From Andrena cerasifolii (taxonomy: Eukaryota > Arthropoda > Insecta > Hymenoptera > Andrenidae): a DNA stretch of 64,000 nucleotides. Shown piece by piece: positions 26,101 to 38,438 of this stretch (positions are counted from its first letter, which is position 1; every line of letters starts with the position of its first letter). The DNA is taken from positions 5,188,001 through 5,252,000 of the forward strand of contig NC_135133.1 of NCBI RefSeq assembly GCF_050908995.1, read 5' to 3'. Below the pieces are notes generated by a model that was not told the origin of the DNA, did not search any database, and saw only the letters and a program-made list of their open reading frames with translations. Position numbers and translations under genes: made by a program.

Positions 26101-28531
26101 GCCCACGGCTTGCTGGTGGAGAGAAGAAATATGCAGTGGCCTTTTCAGTCGGCCATCAGTCGACAGGGATGTTCGTTCCATCCGAGGGTCCGTTACACCT
26201 AGAACCCCCAATAAATCCCGTAATCCGGCGTGTCACGTTAGGAATACGAATTTCTCGCGGCGGCGTCGCGACGCTGCGCACCATCCCGCGAGAAGGATTG
26301 CACTTTTTTTATATTAGAGGGGCCGAAGAACCCGCTGGAATCCCGACCTTCCACGTGACGTAACGCAGACAAATTACGCGAGTCGACCAGCCCCCGATGT
26401 CTGCACGTGCGCGAACTCTATAATTGTCATTGTGTGCGCCCATCCGTGTAGGGCCGAGGGGTGGTGGCGATCCCTTTGGAGGAGGAATGAAACGAACAGC
26501 GTTTAGCTTATTTATGGTGCCATTTTTGGGATTGCCCGCTTAAACTTGCGGTCTATGATTTCGTGCACGTGCTGAGGAAGGGGCTTTAAGGGCACCTTCC
26601 GAGGAGCTTAGTTATGTACGAGCGAAGTCACCAGGGACTCGATTACCGGAGGACTCGAGTTTAGGTGCGACGATCCTTAAGTGAAATCGTTGGAGCTGGA
26701 ATTATCGCTTATCGGAAACTTTCGAAGATTCTCTGAAAAGAGGCGCTGTAGAATCGTCGTTTGCGTGGTGTTGCAACGAGTACGAGTATAAATAATAGAA
26801 CGCCGAGGGACGTTGAATTTTATCTCCCCTATAGCGGCCCGCCAATCATGGGCCACCCTGTACTCGTGCACACACGCGAAACCACCGCGGGAGAATTTGC
26901 TGGCACTCACCCCGCGATGCTTCTTCCTTCCCGCGACATGTAATACACTTTTATGTCGCGTGCAAGAGGGGCAGCAACCCCCGCGGCTCCCCTTATTCCC
27001 CGACGCGATTCCGTCGATTTCATACGCTCCGAGCTTCGGAATCGTCGGCCCGCTGCTTCCTCCGAACCCCCTCGGATTTACCCCGAAATCTCTCACCGCG
27101 GGAAAGGAAATTCCCCCTTCGTGTGACGGACACGGGAAGCTGTACAGTATCGCGATTTCACGGTGAAAATCCAACGAATCTCGTGACCCTAATACGTCCC
27201 CCGAACCTGATTCTCCTCCCTCTGTTTTTCTTCATGCTTTCTCCCCCGCCCCCCCCCTTCTCTCTCAATTTCGAGGCGCTCCGTTTTAGAAATGTGTATA
27301 CATCACCGAGCTTCCGCTCCATTTTTCCGAGGAATTAGGGATGCTGGTTGGTTTTAATCTTGTAATATTCAGCGACGTTGCCCGGGGTGATTAATGTCGT
27401 ACTTGAAGTTTGACAGGTATTACCTCGCGTGCTACAGAAATTTCAGGATCGCATGGGGATTGCAGTAAGTCCGTAATTCCGTTGCCGCTAAACTACCCCA
27501 GAACAATCCCTTTCGGCTACCAGAAGTCTAGGACAGGAAGTATCTTCTCGGGCCCGTTCTTAGTTGGGTCCCAAAGGGTCACCAGCGATGCCTCCTCTGC
27601 AAGCCGAAGAATCCTGTTTAAACCACAACGCGACTGAGATTCCAGGATGGAAGATGCACTTGCTGTGAAAAGAGTGGCGAAGCCTTGCACAGTGCCGTAT
27701 AAACATTATCGAGGGGTTAACATCGACGCCTGCGTAACGGCACTACCAGACTCCAACTTGCTAAGGGGGTAATCCGACGGTGCCGTCGCAATGACCCAAT
27801 TACTGCACTCGTAAAGTGCAACGGCGCGGAACGTGAGCCACATGAAAGCCGTGAACACCCGGGAACTTTGTTACTCCCAGTCTTTCGACACGTTAAGAGG
27901 CAACCGGGTCCGCGTCGCCGCCACTGGCGTGTCTCGTAATTAGTTGAGCCCCCCCTTAATGCCCGGGGATACTTGAAATACCCTCCCCGCGCGGATAATT
28001 ATTTGCGAAATTGTTAAATTAGACCAAAACCGTTCATTGCGCACGAAACAAGTGCGCGATCGCGGGAGCAGGGGAGCGGGGTGCTAATGGGCAGACTCGC
28101 GAGCACCGATCCAACGAAAACGCCGGACATGCACGTTGAACAGAAAATTTAATTAAATCCATGGCCAAGTAAGGCAGCGTTTCGGTATTCGAATCCGATC
28201 GCATTAATCCGATCGAGCAAGCAACCGCCCCCCACTCTCCCAAGTAATTTAATCAATATCGCCGAACGGAGTACGTTTAATGGGCTTGATGAATTTCACG
28301 CTTCTACTTTTCACTCTTTTTTAGAGGGGGGATACAAGTGAACGGCTGTTTGGATTCTCATGAGCATGGGGCTGCGATTTGAAGTCGCATTGTTCATGGG
28401 ACACGAAGCTCGGGCTTCTCCTTTATTGTAACATTGGTATTTGAAATTTTAAGCAGCCGCGGTTTTTAATGGATGTAGTAACGTTACAGTGATTCTTAAG
28501 AAGATCCTTATAAAGAGAAATTCTGTATAAC
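23116..28531. other. No gene seen
   Basis: Mostly GC-rich. An AT-rich patch at 24010-24450 opens with TTAAGGGGCAAAAGTAAC, possibly one end of an undefined element. Frames up to 183 codons (24617-25168, minus) are arginine-rich and look like GC artefacts. Confidence 0.5.
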
Positions 28532-28972
28532 CAGTGGCGAATTGAACCTTTAGGGGACCGGCAAACCCCCTTTCGGCGCTTTGTGCTATTCCTCTAATTC
28601 TGCACAACACATAAGTTATATATACATATATATATATTTGTCCTCTAAAGTGGGGGTGGTCAATTTTAGTAATTTAATTGATTTGGTTTCATTTTTTTTA
28701 TTTGAAGCTTTGGTTTAACTGAAATTTGAAAATCTGGAATCCGATTTCTGGAGGGTATTGGATTCCTAGACTTTCTAAAATTTAGTTTATTCTCTAAAGT
28801 GGGGGTGGTCAAATTTAGTAATTTAGTATATAATATATATAAAAGGCCCACGTGGCAAACGTTATGAGGGGCCCATTTCTTCGGGAAAATGAAGGGGTAG
28901 TTTACTAAAAAACGGGCCAAGTGCAGTAGTAAAAAAAAGTAGCTATGCCTAAGTAGTGTTTGGATAAAATCA
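28532..28972. mobile_element. Rearranged copy of the CAGTGGCGGATTT family
   Basis: Opens with CCAGTGGCGAATTGAACC. 28850-28925 is the inverse of the 56694 copy (GTGGCAAACGTTATGAGG, then TAGTTTACTAAAAAACGGGC). Between them, TCTAAAGTGGGGGTGGTCAA appears twice (28643 and 28793), a roughly 150-bp tandem duplication. An (AT)n run lies at 28618-28640. Confidence 0.55.
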
Positions 28973-29931
28973 TTATTATTATTATTAAGCGTCTTTATTG
29001 CACAGCCAAAATAAGCAAGAGAAAAGAAAAGAAGAACAAAACTATCACGGCTACCATCATTTTTTTTTTAAGACGGGGCAAGGGCTCAGGGATGCTCAAG
29101 CGGCAGCTACTCATCGTTCCCCATATATTCCTTCTTACCCAGCTTCCCTTCACGACCTATGTACCTACATTGACGTGGATTCGTTGAAGAGAATGTAGAA
29201 ACCCTCCACCCGACAATGTTTCCCTAAAATTACGCCAATAACCTGTTCGGCATAATGTCCGCCTATGCCGTATTAATTAGCTGCAGCAACAACGCCCGGG
29301 TATCCGCGAAGGCGCATAGAATCGCGGCTGAATTAGCAGCGCCGATATTCCCCCGCCCCTCTGGACGTTGAATAATGCACGGGCTGATATTTCATCCAAT
29401 AACAAACGCCCGTTATTCTTGCTGGCTGACTGGATAGCCGGATGGCTGTTTAACCGGAAGCGCGTCTTCGTAAGTTCTCCACCTCCCCCAATAGGGAGTG
29501 AACCGTTTCCCCCGTGGAAGGGCCGGGCGTCTTGTATAATCGAATTCAAATCGACAGATCGCAGACACCCCGGCCACGGGGCTGAAACCCAACCTCCCCT
29601 CTCGGACACAGTGTCGTGGATTACCCCCCGGTGAAATTTATGTTTTCGCGCGGGGTGACAGCTTCTGCCGGGGACGATAACTTTCTTAAACGCGCGCACG
29701 TTGTGCACGGGCTTATCATATTTGTACGAATCCCTCGAGCTAAGCCTGACAAACGAGAGAAGGCTTCTCGTTATTGCTCGGTCCGCCTTTATCGACGCGT
29801 CGCTTTTCAAACGTGCAAGCTTCCATTCGTAGAAGAAGTCTCTGGGGGGTGGTGGTGAACGAATAGCTGGTCTCTCGTTAGCATTTTGCCCCATCGCAGG
29901 AATTGATTCCCAGAGCAACGTTGATTGGACA
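28973..29931. other. No gene seen
   Basis: Starts with an (ATT)n run and the A/T-rich words AGCGTCTTTATTGCACAGCC, which could be an antisense LINE tail (weak). The 213-codon minus frame at 29277-29918 has no recognisable motif. Confidence 0.45.
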
Positions 29932-30101
29932 GTGGTGCACTCAGGGTTTAATATTCGGGAGAGCCCAGTTGAAGGAATGAAAATATTTTTAATGCAAATT
30001 CAATAAAATTCATTAGGTGATTATAAAAACTAAGTTATAGAATAATATCCAGTTTTCTTTTCTTTTTACAAAGCTCTTGAATTACCTCAGCCGCGGTTAC
30101 G
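29932..30101. mobile_element. Truncated hAT-like MITE, CAGTGGCGCACTC family
   Basis: Left end CAGTGGTGCACTCAGGGTTT, followed by an interior matching the 44186 copy (AATTCATTAGGTGATTA block near 30008). No right end found; the TTAA element at 30102 follows directly, so this copy was probably cut or interrupted there. Confidence 0.65.
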
Positions 30102-30823
30102 TTAAGGGCTCTCCCTACCTTGACGGACGAAAAATGATGCAAACTTTGGGATTTTTTTAAGACAAAACCATTGAATATATTTACTTCCAGCTTTGTGGCT
30201 TATTTGTCAATCTTGTTCACAGAATATGAAAAAAAAATTGTATGGAAAAATAGTGGTTATATCCGGAATTATTGGGCTTCAAATAGAGCGCCTTACAAAA
30301 ATCATATGCGCAGTGTTAGCATAAAATCAGCTGTTGCAGTTGTCTGAAATAGAAAATTTAAAAACTTGTGTAATCTATATGAGTGTGGCTAACGTCTGAA
30401 CAAGATTAAATGAGATATACTCAAATATAAAAAAAAAATGGCAGCGTCTAAAACAGATATCAAACTCTGCAAAAAATTCGCTGGTTTATGTCGCAAAAGT
30501 CAAATTTTGCAAAAACCGACTTAGTTTTAGTACCAACGAGAATTGACGATCTACTGAAGGTATATACCAAGTTTGAAGTAAATCGGGTGATTGGTTTTGG
30601 AGATATCATGCTAACCAATTCGAAAAACATCGTTTGAGAAAAACGTGTTTAAAGTTTTAGGAACCCTTTTTATTAATTAATTTTTTTTTAAATGTTGCCT
30701 AAATATGTACAAATATAGGCATAAAGTTTTCAATTAATATAATTTGAGGGTTTCTCTTAAGAAAAATTTCAAATATCGCGTTCCTTTTCAGGCCGTCTAC
30801 TTTGAAGTAGGAAGACCCCTTAA
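30102..30823. mobile_element. TTAA-bounded MITE, about 720 bp
   Basis: The left end TTAAGGGCTCTCCCTAC and the inverse of the right end TTAAGGGGTCTTCCTAC differ at two of 17 positions, and both start with TTAA. The interior is AT-rich without a supported ORF. The arms are not long palindromes, unlike the elements at 1347 and 45391. It abuts a truncated hAT-like repeat on its left, so the left boundary is less sure. Confidence 0.5.
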
Positions 30824-33800
30824 ACTCCTTTTTCCTTCTTCTTTGGGGGGTACCATTTTCGCGAATCGTGCAGGAAGAGCCCCTCTGTGGCGCGCCCATG
30901 TACACAGAGGAGTCGTCTGAAGAGCGATTAGAATCGTATCGATAACCAACCGTCGCCAGTGTCCAACAGACTGCGTCCACGGCCTTCCCGTTTCGAGAAT
31001 GATGCGTTATTAATGACACCGCGCGCGCCGGTTCGTTTGGCAAATTATACGCGCGCGAGCCGTACGGGCGCCGTCGATATTTCCACCGCAACCCGGTTGC
31101 TGGTAATAAGATAGATGGGCGTTACGTAACCCCGTAATGAACCGACGTGGCGTTAATTAAAGCATCGCGCTCCGCTAAACGCGCCGTTTTGTTTATATCC
31201 AACCGCGCGCACGCGATCCAACCCATTCCCGCCAATTCCAGGCGCGTCAATCGAATGAGAGATCACTTTTATCGGGGCTAGTTTCAATAATAAAAGGGCG
31301 TCGCTCGGAAAACCGCCAGGCGTAATTTAACGTTATTAGGGCGCCTTGATTGATTCCTGTGCGGCCGTGTTACGGTGGTTGCTTTCAGTGACAACTGTGG
31401 CAGCGCTCGATCGAGGAAGATCGAGCTATCTGTTCCGCCTCTGTGGACAGTCCATCGACCCGTCGATGGGAAGGAGATCTCGCGGTGATGTCTCCGCTAA
31501 TTACTGCGGAACGCGAGACTAAATTATTTAGCCGACACGCGATGCCAGGGGGAGAGAGAGTAGGTTGCGGTGGTGTCCGTTGGGGTGAACTCGAATAAAG
31601 ATGCATTCTGATTGTGAGGAAGTGGATCAGAGAGAGGTCTCGTTGCGAGGTCTTCCTCTAGCTCTTTTCTACATTTAATTACGAAGTTATTAGATCTCGC
31701 ATCGATAAAAGGAACAAGTTGCGGTGCTCAAAGATTAACCCCCAACGCAGTTGAATAACTTGACCCTCGACTCGTTAGACGAGACACGACGAAACGAGCA
31801 AACGGAAGCTGCAAATCCCCTTCTTCCGAGGGGCAGCTGCAGGTTGCCAACGACGTAGCCCGATGACGGCCAGCAAATACCTGGACGGCCAGCGGGTTCC
31901 CTCCGTGGAACCTACGAACCTCGAAATTAGCTACTTTCAGACCGTCCTCCTTCCGAGACGAATGGCGGACCGTAGCGGAGCAGACAACCGGACTAATACC
32001 CGCACGCTTTACCGTCTCGGCGGGACTCGTCCTAATGGAAACCCGGGACATCCCCGGAATCCCAGCTTTGACTAATTTATTTGTCGATGGTCCGGCGACT
32101 CGTGCAACGGGGCAGCCTTTCCCCAACAACTCGGGACTCGGTGATTTCAACTAATTTCCAGCAAACGTTGCGGCCACTCTTCCAGCCCGACCATTATCAA
32201 ACCGATCCCAGGTATTTTCTCGGAAGAAGTCGGTAATTAACCGTAGAAATCTTGACACTGGAACGTTACCAAATACCCTCAGCCTTCGCTCCCACGAATC
32301 ACCCCGTTTCACTTTGCTGGCGAGGTAAATCGGTATACCTACCTCGTTCCTCCCGCGTCATCTCCAAAGGGCCAACAATCAGTGGCCGTCTCGCGCCGAC
32401 GATCGCGAAAAAATGTACGATCCATTTGGCCCCGTGGCAGAATCGCTCCCCGGTGGCCCACGGCACGCCAATCATTTCGTTCCGCAACGTCACCGTCCCT
32501 CCATCCCCCGGACCATCCCCACGGTGGCTGATTTACTCCCCCCGGGGAGATATCCCCCCCTCGGACTTCCCTTAACGCGGTCAGACGCGATAGCAAGTTT
32601 CCTCCTCCTCGTACACCCACTCCGCCGCCAATCGGTTACGACGATGACGCCGCGGGATCATTCACGGCCGGCGTGATTGATAAGCGGGCCCCGGCTGATA
32701 AACACGAGCGTTAAGCGTGCAGCGGCGCGGACGATAAATCAAGAAATGTTTTCGAGAGGCGGGCGGACGCAGGATAGGAGCGTTGCGGATATCGGTGTTT
32801 TCGCGTGTGCTTCCCCCCTGTTTCTCCGCGGTTTTATTGGGCGCCGATCCGCCGACACGGCACGCCACTCTTCCGGCGTAATTGCTGAGAAATGGCGGAG
32901 GACCCCGTGGGTACTCGATCGATCTGTATCTCCAACGATGAACAGCCACCGGTTCTTGCCGCGAGCTCGCGAGCGGCGCCCTTTTTTCGCGCCGATACCT
33001 CGCGAACCGCGATACACGGCGGATTAACAGGAGAAAAAGGATTAGAACTCGGATGGTAGATAACACTCGATGCGCCAAATGGGAGTTTAAAGCGAGTTTT
33101 CGTAAAAACTACCCCCCGTCTGACTACAACAGGCGTTTTCTACTTGCCGCGGTTGCGGGCCATTTCCGTGGCATTGTTCGGTCGCGGAGGATTAAAAGCG
33201 GTCGGAGTATCCTGGAATGGAGCTTTCACTAAGTTTCCATACCAGTCTCGGTACCGCTTCGACGTAGGCACGACTCCACGCGACGGTTCCGGTGTACTCG
33301 AAACGTGGCATATGTTTGGCAGGTGGCGTCAGCAATTGCTCGCTGGCCGCAGGCGTTTTTGCCTCCGCTCGCAAAACATTCCACCGGTGTTTTCATTAAA
33401 TCGTTGCCATTCGGGCTCGACAAAAATTGAACTCCTTTCGGCCAGATGTTCGGCCCCGTGTAACAACGCGGCGCGCGCGCGCGCGCTCGCGCGGGGCGTT
33501 AATTGCGCGCGCTGGGACGGGAGAAGTGTGCCAGCGTGTACGGTGGAAGCGGGATCGTTTTCATTTCACGCGCTAATAAAATCCCGTATCATATTTTCGT
33601 GTTAACGAATACCGGGCACCGCCGTCTGCGGCAAATTGCTATCGACGATTTAATCGATACCGCCGAGAGAAAACACTTCCGCCGGGAAATCCACGTACGC
33701 GCGCGGCGATCGTAGATTCCGCCGTTTCTAATAAAATCTTTAACGCCGCGAGAGCAGCGTGCCATTCTTTTTTTTCGTCGTTTCTTCGACGAGAGAGCCT

Positions 33801-34185
33801 GGAATAGCGGAAGCAGGGCTCCGGTCGGAGGGTAGCTGGATGAGAGACCAGAGGGTGGAGCCTCTAATATCGCGGGGCTGGGGACCCCTGCAATATTATT
33901 AATTCAAACTTCCTTCGGCATCAGCATCTTGCGGTTAAGTTTGAAAAATATGCTCCTGACCCTTCCCGGTGGGGTGGAAGATTTTGACGACCCCGATACC
34001 AGGGGATGATGCCTTCAATCTTTCGGACACGAGATTCATTTCAGACGGATCGTTCGTACATTATAGTTAGTGGCACGTTAACTGAGTGGATATCAGAGGG
34101 AATATAAAATTCACCTATTTGATCACCATCGATTAAACTGGGATTAATTGAACTATTCAAGTCGTGAAGAACTAAGGAATTGAAA
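30824..34185. other. No gene seen
   Basis: CpG-rich DNA with a (CG)n-like tract at about 33470-33495. Frames up to 153 codons overlap on opposite strands, typical of GC-rich noncoding DNA. Confidence 0.5.
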
Positions 34186-34324
34186 CTGTGATGGATTTAA
34201 GGGGCGGCTGATGAGCAGTTGCCACCTGAGCCCCTGCACAGAAGCACCCCCAACTTCCAGAAAAAGTTACGATTTTATCTAAACACTGTATTCCTTTTTG
34301 TTTCCCATACATTTCTTACCGCAC

Positions 34325-34635
34325 GCGCGTATTTGTAATTAGCTTAAGCACCCGCGTTGCCCGGATAAAAGTTTGATTGTCACAGAGTGTCAAGGGGGTG
34401 AAATAAGGTGGGTGGGGTGGGATGTCCAGATTTCATGGTAGTCCATATTTCCCGCAGGGGTTCTAGATAGTAATTATGCAAATCGGGATACAAAGTATCC
34501 TATATGTTATTCCTGGTCCTGGACTACGTCTATACAAAATTTCAGAAAGATCCGTTGCATAGTTGCGACGCGATTGAGTAACAAGCGTTCAAACATCCAA
34601 ACACGTTTTCGCATTTATTATATTAGTAGGATTCT
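34325..34635 (+). mobile_element. 3' end fragment of an RTE-type non-LTR retrotransposon
   Basis: Contains the run GATACAAAGTATCCTATATG, then CAAAATTTCAGAAAGATCCG, GATTGAGTAACAAGCG, CAAACATCCAAACACG and GCATTTATTATATTAGTAGG. This order is typical of animal RTE/BovB-like 3' tails as I recall them. No reverse transcriptase remains; the 5' boundary is approximate. Confidence 0.6.
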
Positions 34636-34641
34636 GTTATG

Positions 34642-35221
34642 TAGGGTAAACTGCACTAATGCTGGCACTCCTGATTAAAAAGCCAAATATTAAGAAGTAC
34701 AAGCTTGGAAAGTACTTTTTTACCATTTCTTATTTTTCTTTCACTGCAAAGCCCAGTAGTTGAACTACACATTTCACATCTGGCAACACCACAAAGTGGG
34801 ACAAAGTGCTGAGTTTTAGACGTTTTCTTAAAATTTTGATAAGGGGTAGGTAAGCATATTTTGTCGCTTTATAACTAAGTAATGGATTGAAATACATATT
34901 TACTAAGTGTTGTAGGTATTTAATAGTGAATGAAATAGTCTATTTAAACACTTTAAACTTCATTTTTAACTACATATGTTTCTCTATTTAGCCTCAAATT
35001 TTAAGGTGCCAATGATTGTACTTTTTGCCTAATTTTGTTTTTCATTGAATATTTTTAAAATAATAGACTTAATAGGTACTCGAGATGTTTTATTTTAACG
35101 AGAAATCCATAATCATTGATAATAACTGAAAGTTAAGACCATATAAAAACTTCGCAAAGAAATATAGACATTCCAATCGAGATTTCTGCTTAAGGTGCCG
35201 ATCATTGTACAGTTTACCCTA
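34642..35221. mobile_element. TA-bounded MITE (Tc1/mariner-like target site), 580 bp
   Basis: Left end TAGGGTAAACTGCACTAATG and right end (inverse) TAGGGTAAACTGTACAATGA, with TA at both borders. The interior is AT-rich and non-coding. It lies inside the split hAT-like element around it. Confidence 0.72.
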
Positions 35222-35277
35222 TACAGGGTGTCCCAGAACGTTTGCCACGTGGGCCTTTTTCCTCAAATCCGCCACTG

Positions 35278-37342
35278 AACTTGAAGCAACTTTTTAAGTG
35301 ACTTAAATAATTACGTCTTTATTACATTCGCATGGTGCACATGTTATGATTAAAACGGAAGTACCTCTTAATGAGAGGCTCGCATCTAAAATTCTTCTTC
35401 AGACTTAAGCTCGCCACTTACCCCTCCTCCACCTAATATAATATCCAAGATGCCCTCCGCCGAACAAGCCCCCAGAAAAGAGACCTCCATTCCGCAAACC
35501 CAGGCAGCAGAGAGCAAGGGGAAGAAAGGATAACTCCGTTTCCCCCGATAAAAGGACACCCGCTTTCTCTACCGCTGAAAAGCGTATCAATAACTCGCCA
35601 GCAAATCCGCGGCGAGCAGTGCCTCGTATCGTAACTCAAACGAAGAGACCCAGCCGGTCGAGAGCACCGCGTGCGCTCGAAAACAGGAAATACCGCGGAC
35701 AAAGAGACCCGCCGTTGCATTAACGTCGCATTACCGTTGCGCCGTTGCATCGGCCGACGTATCGACGCGCCTCTTTCCCGGGACTATTTACGTCTAGAGC
35801 GGGTCCGTTTCCCCGTTTCTCCCCTGGCACGGGATCGAAAGCGAGCCGCCAGCCCCCCGCCAGCTGTGTAGTTAATCCGGGGGATGAAGCAGGTACACAG
35901 CGAGCTGCTGCATCGGCACGAAGACGCGTCCGATCCATAGACGCATCTATCCCTGGATTTACAGACTTACGCTGCGGGCTGAACGCAGGATCCGCCTCGT
36001 CCGTGCGATCGGCACTGTGGCCTAGAGAGATCGGGCCAGGCTGAACGAACACCCTGGATCTCCTCTCGGTGCATTACATTAATTAAATTCTCCTTTGGCT
36101 GGCTACTCTTACGGGCATGTTTGCGCGGTATGAAAAGGGGCACCGGAGGCTTAGAACTTTTGTCGTCCCGCTCGAACGGAATCTCCAACGGCCTGGAACC
36201 CATTATGGATATTAATAAACCGGAACGGTGCACGAATCTCCCATTTTGCTTTCCGCGCGCCGCCGCTGACTCGCTGGAGAACGCGGCTGACCAGCTGACC
36301 TCGAGGAATCGTTCGCTTCCTTCGAGGCCATTATTCCGTGGTAGACTTCACAGTGACACCAGCGAACGTGGGTATACAGATTTCGGGGGACATCGTAGCT
36401 CGAGGTTTGAAGCATTCAATTCTTATGACTCGGACGTCTCCGGGGGTCCACGAAGGTGGCCGTGACGTCGAGAGCGATATTCGAGGAGGACGCACTTGGC
36501 TGAATAGGGTAAAAAAACGGGGAGCAAGGACGAATGTGCACTCCGCAAAATTTGTAGCCCGGGGACAGGGATATTTATTACCGGGGCCACCGAGTCATCC
36601 GTAAACGTGAAATAACCAACGCGAGTAGCGCGCGCACACGCCCAGCGTGGCCCTGTTGCGCGCGTTACGAAGCCGCGCTGCGTACGCTTCAATTTCCTTT
36701 GACTACGTCGGCCCGGGGAATTTGTCAAAATGAAATATCCAAATCCCCGTGTATATTAAAACACCCCGTACCCGCCTCGGCACCTGGCTGGACGAAGTCG
36801 GAGGCCGCCGACCCTCCGTTACGCGGCATTAGTTCTTTGATATTGCGCGTCGGCAGACGCCTCCCGTCGTCTCATCTCACTCTTTTATGCCCTCGCAAAA
36901 AGGCAACTTCGCCTTCCATTTTCTCTAAATGAGAGCGGATAATGGGGGAGTAGTTTCATTTGGCTGCTTCCGCGGGGATGTAGGGGCGCGTTGGCGCGGA
37001 TTATTCGGTTGCAATGTGTTCTTGAACTCGGCTGAGTGCGGGAATAACTGATGCACTGGGGCTTTGCCGTTTTTATCGTGCTTCTAATGAGAGAGCAGGA
37101 TCATTTAATAGATTACTGTGGTTAGTTAAGAGTAGGTTAGTGTTATTCGGAAGGTCTGGACAGTTTGTGTAAATGTTTCAAGGGAAATTAAGTATAAGTA
37201 GGCAGAAGTTTGTAATAGCTCGTATATTCTCGGAATTCTCTAATATATTATATTCATCCTTTCCTTAACATCTAACTTAGATTTGTATACGTTTTCACTA
37301 TAAGAATCCTTAGAACGATCTTAACTACACGATTGCTTCAAG
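35278..37342. other. No gene seen
   Basis: GC-rich to 36950, then AT-richer. No exon or repeat recognised. Confidence 0.5.
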
Positions 37343-37523
37343 CAGTGGCGCGCTCAGAGGGGTGGCACCCCAAAGAAGGGGCCTTGTAAAATCAAAGAAA
37401 ACTGGAATTTATTCTCTAAATAAATTTTTAGAATCTCCTAATAAATTTTACTGAATTTGCATAAAAAATATTTGTATCCCTTCAACTCGGCCCCCCGAAA
37501 ATTAAGTCCTGAGTGTGCCAGTA
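37343..37523. mobile_element. hAT-like MITE, CAGTGGCGCACTC family, copy with perfect 8-bp TSD
   Basis: Starts CAGTGGCGCGCTCAG and ends CTGAGTGTGCCAGTA. Flanked by GCTTCAAG on both sides (37335-37342 and 37524-37531). 181 bp; its last bases have diverged from the expected CACTG. Confidence 0.85.
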
Positions 37524-38438
37524 GCTTCAAGTGTTGGTACATCTTTCATTCTACATAACGATGGAAACATCTCCGATGGTTCACACCTCCCACACACTAC
37601 ATTAACCCTGCTTTTGATCAGTGGAAATGGAGAGTGCACGGATCAACCACCATAAATGCAAAAATATCCAACGATATTTATCATTAGTTAATTAGTTGGT
37701 AACATTTCTGCGACCAATGCAGACATTTCGTTACACGTAGGTAGTTTCATAATCAGGATGCTTCCATCGCCATGAGCATTACCTCTCACACTCACTGCAC
37801 TCTGCGTTTCATTAATAACAATTGTAATAATAATTGTACTATAATCTTTGCACGCTATGTGTCCAGTGCGTGGTAAATTCGCGCTAGCATAAATACATGC
37901 ATGTATACGATTATTGCTATCAGTTCTCTAGACGATGCACTACGATGGCACGAGTGGTACGCGACGAAACAAGTCGTTCTATCAGAAAGAAACGGGCCCC
38001 GATACGGCGCTGCTGACTAATACGTTCGCTGGCACGGCGCAGCAATACTGTGCAAGTACCTGAGTGTACGCGTGGTTGTCCTCCCGAGGCCGTGAAGAAT
38101 TCATTAAACGGCTACGAGGTTTAGGAGAAAGTGATAAAGAACGCGGGCGCCTTATCCGTCGCGCGTGAAAATAACGACTGAGGTAACTCCATATTCCACG
38201 GAGAACGATCGCCGACACGTTTCCCAGTCGATCGATTTTATGGCAAATTTCAGACGATATTCGGCGCCGTGGAGCTCGGGTATCTCGCGCGAAACTCCGG
38301 AGGCAAGGAGGAGTTTCGCGCGTCTCGAGGCTGTCGAGGTCGAAACTTCTGAAAGCCATCGCCCGCCGCGGCTGCTCCATTTCCCCAGTTTCTCTGCGCT
38401 GGGTCTAAACGTATCGCGGTGCGCCACTGCTCCACCCC
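37524..38438. other. 3' flank of the SLC22 gene (3' UTR expected here)
   Basis: The minus-strand stop is at 38439-38441, so the transcript must run into this region. I did not find a convincing AATAAA on the minus strand close to the stop; a TTTATT on + lies farther away, inside the 37343 MITE. Confidence 0.4.

Larger units (their letters stand above)
34186..35277. mobile_element. CAGTGGCGGATTT-family element split by nested insertions
   Basis: 34186-34285 matches the left half of the 56694 copy (CTGTGATGGATTTAA, then GAGCAGTTGCCACCTGAG). 35222-35277 matches its right half (AGAACGTTTGCCACGTGGGC, TCCGCCACTG). Flanks AATTGAAA and AACTTGAA look like a decayed TSD. Between the halves lie a LINE 3' fragment and a TA-bounded MITE. 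Confidence 0.6.

Noticed and set aside
29277..29918. 213-codon minus-strand ORF
   Set aside because: No recognisable family or motif, overlapping plus-strand frames, and composition-driven openness.
31728..33605. Several 110-150 codon ORFs on both strands
   Set aside because: Mutually overlapping in GC-rich sequence with no domain or consistent splice sites.
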